DNA of 64,000 bases, taken from positions 62,001-126,000 of the forward strand of contig NZ_VSSS01000037.1 of assembly GCF_008123425.1 (NCBI RefSeq). The letters are read 5' to 3'. This DNA comes from Bradyrhizobium rifense (GTDB taxonomy: Bacteria; Pseudomonadota; Alphaproteobacteria; Rhizobiales; Xanthobacteraceae). Below the pieces are notes generated by a model. The model searched no databases. It saw nothing but the letters and a program-made list of their open reading frames with translations, and was not told where the DNA came from. A program made the position numbers and the translations under genes. Shown piece after piece: positions 18,054 to 26,106 of this stretch; position 1 is the first letter of the stretch, and the number at the start of each line of letters is the position of its first letter.

Positions 18054-18635
18054 GTGAAACCGACATTCTCGCAAGACGATCGCATCCTGGTGCTCGGCAT
18101 CGGCAATATCCTGTGGGCCGATGAAGGGTTCGGCGTCCGGGCGGTGGAGGAATTCCACCGCCGCTACGCCGTACCCGACAATGTCACCATTCTCGATGGC
18201 GGCACGCAGGGGCTCTATCTCGTCAACTATCTGGAAGAGGCGGATCGCCTAATCGTGTTCGACGCGATCGACTATGGCCTCGAGCCCGGCCAGTTGAAGC
18301 TTGTGCGTGACGACGAGGTGCCACGTTTCACCGGCGCCAAGAAGATGAGCCTGCACCAGACCGGCTTCCAGGAAGTCATCAGCGCGGCCGACCTGCTCGG
18401 CCGCTGCCCGAAACATCTGGTGCTGATCGGCTGCCAGCCGCTCGATCTCGAAGACTGGGGCGGGCCGCTGACGCCGACTGTGCGCGACCAGATCGCGCCG
18501 GCGATCAATCTCGCTTGCGCCATCCTGGCCGAATGGGGCCTCACGGTGAGCCAACGCGCCGAGCCATTGGCGGATATCGAGCGGCTGCTCGCCAATGACA
18601 TCGATCATCTCCATTACGAGACGCGGCCGGCCTGA
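18054..18635 (+). CDS. hupD: Hydrogenase maturation endopeptidase
   Basis: Protease that cuts the C-terminal tail from the HupL precursor once nickel is in place. The 193-residue protein shows the M52 family core: VLGIGNILWADEGFGVRAVE with the metal-binding Glu/Asp, IVFDAIDYG, and MSLHQTGFQEV with the conserved His. The start is GTG at 18054 (VKPTFSQDDRILVLG), since the longer open frame only overlaps hupC. Its substrate HupL in this operon keeps the cleavable tail. Confidence 0.93.
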   Translation: MKPTFSQDDRILVLGIGNILWADEGFGVRAVEEFHRRYAVPDNVTILDGGTQGLYLVNYLEEADRLIVFDAIDYGLEPGQLKLVRDDEVPRFTGAKKMSLHQTGFQEVISAADLLGRCPKHLVLIGCQPLDLEDWGGPLTPTVRDQIAPAINLACAILAEWGLTVSQRAEPLADIERLLANDIDHLHYETRPA

Positions 18636-18661
18636 TCGGCCACACTGCCGGAGACTTGCCC

Positions 18662-18958
18662 ATGTGCCTCGGCCTGCCCATGACGATTGTCGAGACCGAC
18701 GGGATCTCGGCGCTGTGCGCGTATCGCGGCGAGCAGCGCCCCGTCTCTGTGCTGCTGCTCTCGAATCCTCCGGTCGGCGCCAAGGTGCTGGTCTATATCG
18801 ACACCGCGATCCGGCTGCTGGACGAGGACGAGGCACGCCTGATCGCGAATGCGATCGAAGGTCTCAGCGCGGCGCTCGACGGCGAGGATTGCGACCGCTT
18901 CTTCGCCGACCTCATCGACCGCGAGCCGCAACTACCCGAGCACCTGCGGTCCGACTAG
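18662..18958 (+). CDS. hupF: HypC/HupF-family hydrogenase chaperone
   Basis: Small chaperone of the HypC family dedicated to the uptake hydrogenase; in other rhizobia HupF protects HupL from oxygen. The 98-residue protein starts MCLGLPMTIVE, with the essential N-terminal Cys2, and is longer at its C-terminus than HypC at 25870-26106. ATG 18662 is chosen because the family needs Cys at position 2; the in-frame TTG at 18656 would bury it. It ends the first hup block: a 275-base gap with its own promoter follows. Confidence 0.92.
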   Translation: MCLGLPMTIVETDGISALCAYRGEQRPVSVLLLSNPPVGAKVLVYIDTAIRLLDEDEARLIANAIEGLSAALDGEDCDRFFADLIDREPQLPEHLRSD

Positions 18959-19173
18959 GATCGCCGCTGCTTCTCCCGTTTGATGCGTTGACGACATCAG
19001 TGACCGGCCGGCCTCGGCGGCCGCTGTGCGCCTGGAAGATCGATTTCTACCTGCAAAGACAGCTCTCACCAGATATGGCAAGTATCTTTCCATTGAAGCC
19101 TGGCTTACAGTCGGCGCCAAGAAAGACATGATCTGGATCAATGGGATAAATCCGAACATGTGATAACCGATCC

Positions 19174-19189
19174 TGGCACGTGGCTTGCT
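19174..19189 (+). promoter_or_regulatory. Internal sigma-54 promoter upstream of hupG
   Basis: TGGCACGTGGCTTGCT is a perfect match to the -24/-12 consensus TGGCAC-N5-TTGCW, with GG and GC 12 bases apart, 45 bases before the hupG start. The surrounding 275-base gap (18959-19233) holds no gene. No perfect TGT-N10-ACA site was found in the gap. Confidence 0.75.
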
Positions 19190-19233
19190 AACCTCTAGTT
19201 CGGCAAACACACAAGCTTGTCAGGAGAGGTTCG

Positions 19234-19680
19234 ATGGAATTCCAGGTGGGAAAGCATGATCTGGCGCGGAGTGGTCTGCCCGAGGTCGATGCTGCGACAG
19301 TCGATCATTTTCTTGGCGGAGCGAACGAGGCCGGTGCGGTCGCGGTGCTGCTGTCGGCGGGCGATCCCAACCGCTTTCCGGAGGCAATCGATGTCGCCGT
19401 GGTGCTGCCCGAGCTTATCGCAGCGTTCGGCAATCGGCTGCGCGGTGCGATCATCGCGCGCGACGCTGAGCGTGTGCTCGGCGAGCGCTTCGAGGTGCGG
19501 GTGCAGCCGACGCTGATCTTCGTCGCCAACGGCAAGACGCTGGGGTTGATCGCCAAGATCCAGGACTGGTCGGTCTATGCCGACCGCATCACCAAGCTGA
19601 TCGACCGGCCGCGCGGGCAAGGTGCCGCAGTCGCCGTCACCATCGTTCCCCAGCATCGCGCACAAGAGGTCGGGCTATGA
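19234..19680 (+). CDS. hupG: HupG, hydrogenase assembly protein (HyaE/HoxO type)
   Basis: Thioredoxin-fold-like protein of 148 residues that aids export-competent assembly of the small subunit, as known for HyaE/HoxO relatives. The strand pattern AGAVAVLLSAGDPNRFPEAI, DVAVVLPELI and VQPTLIFVANGKTLGLIAKI is that of thioredoxin-like folds without a CxxC pair. Start ATG 19234 follows AGGAGAGG. It overlaps hupH by four bases, beginning a chain of overlapping genes that runs through hupK. The sigma-54 promoter just upstream would allow this block to be transcribed apart from hupSLCDF. Confidence 0.88.
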   Translation: MEFQVGKHDLARSGLPEVDAATVDHFLGGANEAGAVAVLLSAGDPNRFPEAIDVAVVLPELIAAFGNRLRGAIIARDAERVLGERFEVRVQPTLIFVANGKTLGLIAKIQDWSVYADRITKLIDRPRGQGAAVAVTIVPQHRAQEVGL

Positions 19681-20540
19681 AGGCCGGCTTCTGGGATGCG
19701 CCCGAAGGCGCCGAGCAACCAGTCAACGTGTTTCCGATCGGCGACGAGAGTCTCAATGCAGCGAAGGGCAGCCTGACGGCGGCCGGCGCGCTCGCAAAGC
19801 TTGCAACGCTCGACAGTGCGGAGCTTGCAAAGAGCTGCCCGAACGCGGTCGCGCTGCTCTCGAGGATCGCGGATGCCATCGCGGATCAAAAGGCGAACGC
19901 GCCGACAAGACTGTTTCGGCTGGCCAATCTCAACGATCTCGAGAGCAAGCTGGTGGCCGACGTGCTCGGCGAAGGCGAGGTCGCCGGCGTCGTCGCGCTG
20001 CCGGACGGATCGCTGGCGCAGATTCAGGAATCGGTGCTGGCGGGAATTTGGCGTGTGCGGCTCGAGACCGACGCCACTTCCGAATATCTCGAGATCGGCG
20101 CGGTTCCCGAGATCGTCAAGCGTGCGGCTGCCGACCTGACATCCGCCGATTTCGAGATCGGGCAGGTGCCGGAGGGCGCCATGAACGTGCTGCCGGTGCT
20201 CGCCGAAATCCGCGAGCGGGCACAGGCCTGGCGGCCCGGCATTCGCTCGCAGATCATAAATTTCACGCTGCTGCCGATGAGCCCGGTCGACATGAGCTTC
20301 CTGCAGCACACGATCCGGAACGGACCGATCCAGCTCGTGTCGCGCGGCTACGGCACCTGCCGGGCGCTCTCCACCGGCATCCGCAATGTCTGGTCGGTGC
20401 AGTTCTTCAACGCCATGGACACTATCATCCTCGATACGCTCGAAGTCGGCGGCGTGCCGACGGTTGCGCTGGCAGCGGACGAGGATTTCGAGGATTCCGC
20501 CGAGCGGCTGCAGGAAATCATCGAGGCCTACTTCAAATGA
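19677..20540 (+). CDS. hupH: HupH, hydrogenase expression/formation protein
   Basis: Member of the HupH/HyaF/HoxQ family needed for HupS maturation. The 287-residue protein starts MKAGFWDAPEGAEQPVNVFP and contains GEGEVAGVV, IWRVRLE and the late family block QHTIRNGPIQLVSRGYGTCR, then WSVQFFNAMDTIILDTLEVG. Length is normal. It overlaps hupG and hupI by four bases each. The exact biochemical role of the family is not settled; it probably acts with HupG and HupI on the iron-sulphur subunit. Confidence 0.9.
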   Translation: MKAGFWDAPEGAEQPVNVFPIGDESLNAAKGSLTAAGALAKLATLDSAELAKSCPNAVALLSRIADAIADQKANAPTRLFRLANLNDLESKLVADVLGEGEVAGVVALPDGSLAQIQESVLAGIWRVRLETDATSEYLEIGAVPEIVKRAAADLTSADFEIGQVPEGAMNVLPVLAEIRERAQAWRPGIRSQIINFTLLPMSPVDMSFLQHTIRNGPIQLVSRGYGTCRALSTGIRNVWSVQFFNAMDTIILDTLEVGGVPTVALAADEDFEDSAERLQEIIEAYFK

Positions 20541-20746
20541 GCGCCTTCGAGAATATTGGCGTGCGCCAGGACGTCGCCGACGTCACGCGGCTGGAATGCG
20601 GTATCTGCTGGACCGTCTACGATCCGGCGGATGGCGATGAGGTAGCGCAGATCGCGCCGGGCACGCCGTTCGCGGCGCTGCCGGAGGAGTGGCACTGCCC
20701 GAATTGCGACGCGCCAAAGTCCAAGTTCATGGCGATCGAAACATGA
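20537..20746 (+). CDS. hupI: HupI rubredoxin
   Basis: Small rubredoxin of 69 residues with the two iron-binding pairs CGICW and CPNCDAPK, spaced as in classic rubredoxins. In hup clusters it takes part in HupS maturation when oxygen is present. ATG 20537 overlaps the hupH stop (ATGA), and the hupJ start overlaps its own stop in the same way, so translation is coupled. The short N-terminal extension before the first Cys pair is normal for HupI. Confidence 0.95.
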   Translation: MSAFENIGVRQDVADVTRLECGICWTVYDPADGDEVAQIAPGTPFAALPEEWHCPNCDAPKSKFMAIET

Positions 20747-21270
20747 CAGGCAGCGTGCCAGCGAGTGCGTCAGGTCCTGCCGGCGACGCCGACGCCGCGG
20801 CGTGGGGCGAGCTTCTGGCCGCAAGCTACCGGGAGATCGGCGAGCGCGCGATGCGCGATCTACCCATCTACAACGATGCGCTCGGCATCGAGGCGGTCGG
20901 TTTCCGTCCCTTCAACGGCACGATCGTCGGCATCATGGTCACGCCGTGGTTCATGAACGTGGCGATGCCGGCGGGCGCGGTGACGCCAGCCACCTCGGAC
21001 GCGACCGTGCGAATGCGTTTTCCCGCGGGCGATATCGAATTCACCCTCAGCGAGATCGCCCGGATCGGCCGGAACGCGAGCTGCTCGCTGTTCTCGCCGA
21101 TGTTCCAATTCGCCGACATGGATGCCGCGCGAGCGACGGCCGAAGCCGCGCTTGCCGAATTGATGCTGCCGGCGGACAGCGAGGAGGCGGTTCGCCGCCG
21201 CGAGCCCGAGACAAGCCCGATCGATCGGCGTAACTTCCTGCGGGGTGTCTTGATGGAGCGGCATGCATGA
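20743..21270 (+). CDS. hupJ: HupJ, HybE-family hydrogenase chaperone
   Basis: Chaperone of the HybE family, thought to guide the immature hydrogenase before Tat export. The 175-residue protein carries the family block YNDALGIEAVGFRPFNGTIV, then GIMVTPWFMNVAMPAG and FPAGDIEFTLSEI. The C-terminus NFLRGVLMERHA, after Asp-Arg-Arg, is also typical. ATG 20743 is chosen by overlap with the hupI stop; the open frame extends further upstream, within hupI. It overlaps hupK by four bases. Confidence 0.9.
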   Translation: MTGSVPASASGPAGDADAAAWGELLAASYREIGERAMRDLPIYNDALGIEAVGFRPFNGTIVGIMVTPWFMNVAMPAGAVTPATSDATVRMRFPAGDIEFTLSEIARIGRNASCSLFSPMFQFADMDAARATAEAALAELMLPADSEEAVRRREPETSPIDRRNFLRGVLMERHA

Positions 21271-22361
21271 GTCTCTCGTTCCGCAACGAGATCGATATTA
21301 CGGTGCTGTTGTCCGGCGCCACGATCGCCGACGTCGCGATCAAGCCGCGCAACCGGCCGCCGCTGACGCGGCTGTTTGCGGGAAAGCCCGCGGCTTCGCT
21401 GCTTCCGGTGCTGCCGCGTCTGTTCTCGCTGTGCTCGATCGCCCATCACGTGGCGTTCCAGTCGGCGGTGGAAGCCGCGCAAGGGCGGGAGGCGGCTCCC
21501 GCAACGGTGCGGCGCCGCGTCACCGCAGTCGTCGTCGAGCGGCTGACCGAACTGCTGCGCGGCCTGTTTGTCGGACGGCTCGCGCTCGACGGCACAAACG
21601 CTCCGGCGGTGCGCGCCGTAATGCAGGCAAGCGCGCTGCTTTGGGGCGCGGACGAGGCCGTCCCGCCGGCCTTGCATCGCAACGCCGTGGTGCAGATCAA
21701 GGCCGCGCTCGGCGCGATGGGGATCGCCGGCGAAGAAGACGAGACGCTAGCGCCGGGCAGGCCGCTCGCCGCCTCCGTCGCGGGATGCCACGGCAAGCTG
21801 GTGTCAGAGCCGGAGGCCGATCCATCCTTCCTGACGGTGGCGGACGATTTGGATATCGTCACGCGTCTGCTGGCGGACGGTGCGGCCTATTCCGATGCGC
21901 CGGACCTCTGCGGCCGGATTCCGGAAACCGGCGTCTGGGCGCGCAGGGCACGCCGTGAAGCGGTCTCGGCGGCGGAAGCGGGCTCCGCCGCGCGTCTGAA
22001 GGCGCGGATTGCCGAGGTCGCGCGGCTCTGCGCCTGGCTCGATCGTGGCGATGCGGATCTTGATGAAGGCGTCGTCGCGAGCTACCGGCTCGGCGCGGGC
22101 AAGGGGGCAGCCGCGGTCGAATGCGCACGCGGCCGCCTTCATCACGCCGTCGCACTAGACGACGAGGATCGCGTCGTCAACTTCGAGTTTCTGGCACCGA
22201 CCGAGTGGAATTTTCACGCCCGCGGACCGCTGGTCAGGAGCCTCAAGGGCGCGACGCTCGCGACCGGCCGGCAGGGACAGGACGCGGTTCGCGCGCTGGT
22301 CGGCTCCTTCGATCCCTGCGTCGGCTTCAGCCTGCAATTTCGCGAGGCCGGCCATGCATGA
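21267..22361 (+). CDS. hupK: HupK, large-subunit-like maturation scaffold
   Basis: HupK is a distant relative of the hydrogenase large subunit that has lost its catalytic Cys pairs; it is thought to be a scaffold on which the cyanide- and CO-bearing iron centre is built. The 364-residue protein ends GSFDPCVGFSLQFREAGHA, where a single Cys stays in the place of the large subunit motif DPCxxC. It overlaps hupJ (four bases) and hypA (eight bases), joining the hup and hyp blocks into one transcription unit. Confidence 0.9.
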   Translation: MSLSFRNEIDITVLLSGATIADVAIKPRNRPPLTRLFAGKPAASLLPVLPRLFSLCSIAHHVAFQSAVEAAQGREAAPATVRRRVTAVVVERLTELLRGLFVGRLALDGTNAPAVRAVMQASALLWGADEAVPPALHRNAVVQIKAALGAMGIAGEEDETLAPGRPLAASVAGCHGKLVSEPEADPSFLTVADDLDIVTRLLADGAAYSDAPDLCGRIPETGVWARRARREAVSAAEAGSAARLKARIAEVARLCAWLDRGDADLDEGVVASYRLGAGKGAAAVECARGRLHHAVALDDEDRVVNFEFLAPTEWNFHARGPLVRSLKGATLATGRQGQDAVRALVGSFDPCVGFSLQFREAGHA

Positions 22362-22695
22362 GATGGCGCTGTGCGAAGGCATCGTCGGTATCGTCGAGGA
22401 GGAAGCGCGCAAGCGCGCTTTCACCAAGGTGAACGTCGTCTGTCTGGAGATCGGTGCGCTGAGCCATGTCGTGCCGGAGGCGCTGAAATTCTGCTTCGAG
22501 GCCGTGGCCGCGCGGACCATCGCGCAAGGCGCGCGGCTCGAGATCGTCGAGACGCCCGGCACGGCTTGGTGCATGGCCTGTTCCAAAACCGTTGAGATCG
22601 GGCAGTGTTACGAGCTGTGCCCGTCCTGCGGCGGCTACCAATTGCAGGTGACGGGCGGCGAAGAATTGCGCGTAAGGGAATTGGAGGTCGACTGA
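22354..22695 (+). CDS. hypA: HypA nickel metallochaperone
   Basis: Brings nickel to the hydrogenase large subunit together with HypB. The 113-residue protein begins MHEMALCEGIV, with the nickel-binding MHE, and has the zinc site formed by CMACSK and CPSCGG late in the chain. The spacing between the two CxxC pairs is normal. It overlaps the 3' end of hupK, and the hypB start touches its stop (TGATG). Confidence 0.95.
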   Translation: MHEMALCEGIVGIVEEEARKRAFTKVNVVCLEIGALSHVVPEALKFCFEAVAARTIAQGARLEIVETPGTAWCMACSKTVEIGQCYELCPSCGGYQLQVTGGEELRVRELEVD

Positions 22696-23615
22696 TGTGT
22701 ACGGTCTGCGGCTGCAACGACGGCAAGGCATCGATCGAAGATGCGCTTGGTCATCATCTTGATCTCGGCGATGGCCATGAGCACGGAGGGCACCATCATC
22801 ATGACCGCGGTCATGGCCACGACCACGGTCACTACCATCACCACGGTGGTGCCCACGACCACGCCCCCGATGAGGCCGGGCTGCTCGACTGCGGCGCCAA
22901 TCCCGCGGGCCAGAAGATCGCCGGCATGAGCAGCGACCGCATCATCCAGGTCGAGCGCGACATCCTCGACAAGAACGACCGGCTTGCGGCCGACAACCGC
23001 GCCCGCTTCGCGGCCGACGGCGTGCTCGCCTTCAACCTGGTCTCCAGCCCCGGCGCCGGCAAGACCTCGCTGCTGGTCCGCGCCCTGTCCGAGCTGAAGG
23101 CAAGCTTTGCGATCGGCGTGATCGAAGGCGACCAGCAGACCTCCAACGATGCCGAGCGCATTCGCGCGACCGGCGTGCCGGCGATCCAGGTCAATACCGG
23201 CAAGGGCTGTCACCTCGACGCCGCCATGGTCGGCGAGGCCTATGACCGGCTGCCCTGGCTGAACGGCGGCCTGCTCTTCATCGAGAATGTCGGCAACCTG
23301 GTTTGCCCGGCGGCGTTCGATCTCGGCGAGGCCTGCAAGATCGTGGTGTTCTCGACCACCGAGGGCGAGGACAAGCCGCTGAAATACCCCGACATGTTCG
23401 CAGCCTCGTCGCTGATGCTGATCAACAAGATCGATCTCGCGCCCGTGCTCGATTTCGATCTGGCGAAGACCATCGACTATGCGCGCCGGGTCAACCCGAA
23501 GATCGAGGTGCTGACGGTGTCGGCGCGCACCGGCGAAGGCTTTGCGACGTTCTTTGCCTGGATCCGCAAGCGGATGGCGGCGACGACGCCTGCCGCGATG
23601 CCGGCGGCGGAGTGA
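22695..23615 (+). CDS. hypB: HypB GTPase with histidine-rich nickel store
   Basis: GTPase that loads nickel into the hydrogenase. The 306-residue protein starts MCTVCGCNDGK with the high-affinity CxxCGC nickel site. A His-rich stretch follows (about residues 20-57, near 17 His), a nickel store known from Bradyrhizobium HypB. The G domain shows the P-loop SSPGAGKTSLL, EGDQQT, ENVGNLVCP and NKIDL. ATG 22695 overlaps the hypA stop. The frame is open further upstream, but those residues belong to the hypA region. Confidence 0.95.
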   Translation: MCTVCGCNDGKASIEDALGHHLDLGDGHEHGGHHHHDRGHGHDHGHYHHHGGAHDHAPDEAGLLDCGANPAGQKIAGMSSDRIIQVERDILDKNDRLAADNRARFAADGVLAFNLVSSPGAGKTSLLVRALSELKASFAIGVIEGDQQTSNDAERIRATGVPAIQVNTGKGCHLDAAMVGEAYDRLPWLNGGLLFIENVGNLVCPAAFDLGEACKIVVFSTTEGEDKPLKYPDMFAASSLMLINKIDLAPVLDFDLAKTIDYARRVNPKIEVLTVSARTGEGFATFFAWIRKRMAATTPAAMPAAE

Positions 23616-23617
23616 CG

Positions 23618-25870
23618 ATGGGCGGCGAGGCCACGGCGCGGGACGGACGGCGGCTGCGCCTGCACGTGCGCGGCGCGGTACAGGGCGTCGGCTTTCGCCC
23701 CTATGTCTACGGCCTCGCCACGCGCTACCGCCTCGGCGGCTTCGTCGCCAACGATTCCCATGGCGTCGTCATCGAGGTCGAGGGCGAGCGCGCGTCGGAC
23801 TTCGTCAGGGCACTGCCGCTGGAAAAGCCGCCGCTCGCCCGGATCGACGAGATCTCGGTGCAGCCGGTCGGGGCGGTGGCGAGCGAAGGGTTTTATATCC
23901 GCGCGAGCGACCAGGGCAGGGTGTCGACACGCATCGTCGCCGATGCCGCGACCTGTCCAAAATGCCTGAGCGAGCTGTTCGATCCAGCCGGCCGGTTCTA
24001 TCGCTACCCCTTCGTCAACTGCACCCATTGCGGTCCGCGCTATACCATTGCCGAGCGGCTTCCTTACGACCGCGCGACCACGGCCATGAAGCGCTTTGCG
24101 ATGTGCAAGGCCTGTGCGGGCGACTATGCCGATCCCGACAGCCGCCGCTTCCATGCCGAAGCGATCGCCTGCCCGCAATGCGGCCCGCGGCTCAGCCACG
24201 GTATCGAGGACATCGCTGCCGCGATCGCCGCAGGCAAGATCGTCGCAGTCAAGGGGCTCGGCGGTTATCAGCTTGTCTGCGATGCCCGGGACGAGGCGGC
24301 CGTGCAGCGCCTGCGCCAGCGCAAGCAGCGCGACCAGAAGCCGTTTGCCGTCATGGTCGGCTCGGTGGACGCGGTCGCCGGCATCGCCGACGCCGATGCT
24401 GCCGAGCTCGCCTTGCTCGAGACGTCGCCGCGGCCGATCGTGCTGATGACATCGCGCCATCAGCTCTCGCCGGCGATCGCGCCGGAGCTGGCGCGGATCG
24501 GCATCGCGCTGCCGGTCACTCCGCTCCATCATTTGATCTTCGAGGCGCTGGATGCGGCGTATCCGCTCGCCGGCGAGAGCTGGGCGATCGTCGCCACCAG
24601 CGCCAATCCCGGCGGCGAGCCGCTTCTGACCGACAATCGCGAGGCCGAGCTGCGGCTTGCCGGCATCGCCGACCTCATCGTCAGCCATGATCGCGACATC
24701 GTCACCCGCGCCGACGATTCCGTGGCGGCCGTCGTCGCCGGCCGGACGCAATTCATCCGCCGTGCCCGCGGCTACGTGCCAGAGCCGGTTCGGCTGGCGC
24801 GACCGGTGCCGCCGATCCTTGCGGTCGGCGGCGCGTTGAAGTCGACCGTGACGGTCACGCGCGGCAGCGAGGCCTTCGTTTCCCAGCACGTCGGCGACCT
24901 CGGCACCGCCGAAGGCGTCCGTGTCTTCGAAGAAACCATCGGCCACCTGCTGTCGACGCTGGACGTCGAGCCGGCGGTTATCGCCCATGATCTGCACCCG
25001 AACATAGCCTCGAGCCGCTTCGCCGAAGCGAGCGGGCGGCGACTGATCGCAGTCCAGCACCATCATGCCCATGCCGCCTCCGTGATGGCGGAGCATGGCC
25101 TCGCAGGATCTGCGTTGGCGCTGGTGCTCGACGGCTTCGGCCAGGGCAGCGACGGCGGCAATTGGGGGGGCGAGCTCCTGCTGTGCGAGCGCGCGCAGTT
25201 CCGGCGGCTCGGCCATCTGGCGACGATGAAGATGGCGGGCGGCGATCGCGCCGCGCGCGAGCCGTGGCGCATGGCTGCAAGCGCATTGCATGGCCTGGCC
25301 CGCGGCAACGCGATCGCGACCCGGTTTGCGGCGCAGCCGCAGGCTGCGCGTCTCCATGCCTTGCTCGACCAGCCGGGCGTACCGGTGACGACCAGCGCCG
25401 GCCGGCTGTTCGATGCGGCGGCGGGGCTGCTCGGTCTTTGCCAGGTGCAGAGCTATGAGGGCGAAGCCGCGATGAAACTGGAGGCGCGGGTTCGCGCGCC
25501 GCGCTCCATGAAAGACGGCTGGACGATCGAGGATGGGGTGCTGTCCCTGTTTCCGTTGCTTGCGCGCCTTGCGGCCGAGGGCATCGATCCGGTCGAGGGG
25601 GCCGGGCTGTTCCATGGCACGCTCGCCGCTGCCTGCGTCGACTGGATCGCCCGTGCGGCGCGCGAGACCGGCGTCACGACCGTCGCCCTGAGCGGCGGCT
25701 GCTTTCTCAACGCGATCCTCAGTTGCGAGATAGAGCGCGGCTGTATCGCCGCCGGTCTCTTGCCGCTGCTGCCGCGGCAAGTGCCGCCCAATGACGGCGG
25801 TCTCAGCCTCGGCCAGGCCTGGATCGCCGCGCTCCAACTCGAACAGTACGGCCTGGAAGGAACCGCCTGA
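23618..25870 (+). CDS. hypF: HypF carbamoyltransferase
   Basis: Uses carbamoyl phosphate and ATP to start making the cyanide ligands of the hydrogenase iron. Domains in order over 750 residues: an acylphosphatase domain (LHVRGAVQGVGFRPYVYGLA, about 14-33), a zinc-finger section (CPKC, CTHC, CKAC, CPQC, about 112-185), a YrdC-like domain (GKIVAVKGLGGYQLVCDARD onwards) and a Kae1-like C-terminal domain (HHHAHAASVMAEHG; LVLDGFGQGSDG; ALSGGCFLNAIL). ATG 23618 follows the hypB stop at once; the long open frame upstream is a hypB shadow. Full length with all motifs present. Confidence 0.95.
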   Translation: MGGEATARDGRRLRLHVRGAVQGVGFRPYVYGLATRYRLGGFVANDSHGVVIEVEGERASDFVRALPLEKPPLARIDEISVQPVGAVASEGFYIRASDQGRVSTRIVADAATCPKCLSELFDPAGRFYRYPFVNCTHCGPRYTIAERLPYDRATTAMKRFAMCKACAGDYADPDSRRFHAEAIACPQCGPRLSHGIEDIAAAIAAGKIVAVKGLGGYQLVCDARDEAAVQRLRQRKQRDQKPFAVMVGSVDAVAGIADADAAELALLETSPRPIVLMTSRHQLSPAIAPELARIGIALPVTPLHHLIFEALDAAYPLAGESWAIVATSANPGGEPLLTDNREAELRLAGIADLIVSHDRDIVTRADDSVAAVVAGRTQFIRRARGYVPEPVRLARPVPPILAVGGALKSTVTVTRGSEAFVSQHVGDLGTAEGVRVFEETIGHLLSTLDVEPAVIAHDLHPNIASSRFAEASGRRLIAVQHHHAHAASVMAEHGLAGSALALVLDGFGQGSDGGNWGGELLLCERAQFRRLGHLATMKMAGGDRAAREPWRMAASALHGLARGNAIATRFAAQPQAARLHALLDQPGVPVTTSAGRLFDAAAGLLGLCQVQSYEGEAAMKLEARVRAPRSMKDGWTIEDGVLSLFPLLARLAAEGIDPVEGAGLFHGTLAAACVDWIARAARETGVTTVALSGGCFLNAILSCEIERGCIAAGLLPLLPRQVPPNDGGLSLGQAWIAALQLEQYGLEGTA

Positions 25871-26106
25871 TGTGTCTCGCGATACCTGCTGAGGTCACGA
25901 AGCTCCTGCCCGACGAGATGGCGATCGTCTCGATCGACGGCGTGAGCAAGGAGATATCGGTCGCCTTGATCGAGAATCTCGCCGTCGGCGACTATGTGAT
26001 CATCCATGTCGGCTATGCCCTGACGAAGATCGATCCGGAGGAGGCAATGCGGACGCTCGAGCTGCTGCGCGAGCTTAGCGCCGAGGGGCAGGGAGCCGCG
26101 TCATGA
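25870..26106 (+). CDS. hypC: HypC hydrogenase maturation chaperone
   Basis: Small chaperone that carries the Fe(CN)2CO unit between HypD and the HupL precursor. The 78-residue protein begins MCLAIPAEVTKLLP with the essential Cys2 and has the family HVGYALTKIDPEEA near its end. ATG 25870 overlaps the hypF stop (TGATG), and its own end overlaps the hypD start by four bases. It is shorter than HupF at 18662-18958, so the locus carries both members of the pair. Confidence 0.95.
   Translation: MCLAIPAEVTKLLPDEMAIVSIDGVSKEISVALIENLAVGDYVIIHVGYALTKIDPEEAMRTLELLRELSAEGQGAAS

Noticed and set aside
16342..18066. Minus-strand open frame of 574 residues
   Set aside because: Antisense of hupL and hupC; no domain and biased composition typical of shadow frames.
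23477..25837. Minus-strand open frame of 786 residues
   Set aside because: Antisense shadow of hypF in a GC-rich region; Arg/Asp/His-rich without any domain, while the plus strand encodes an intact HypF.
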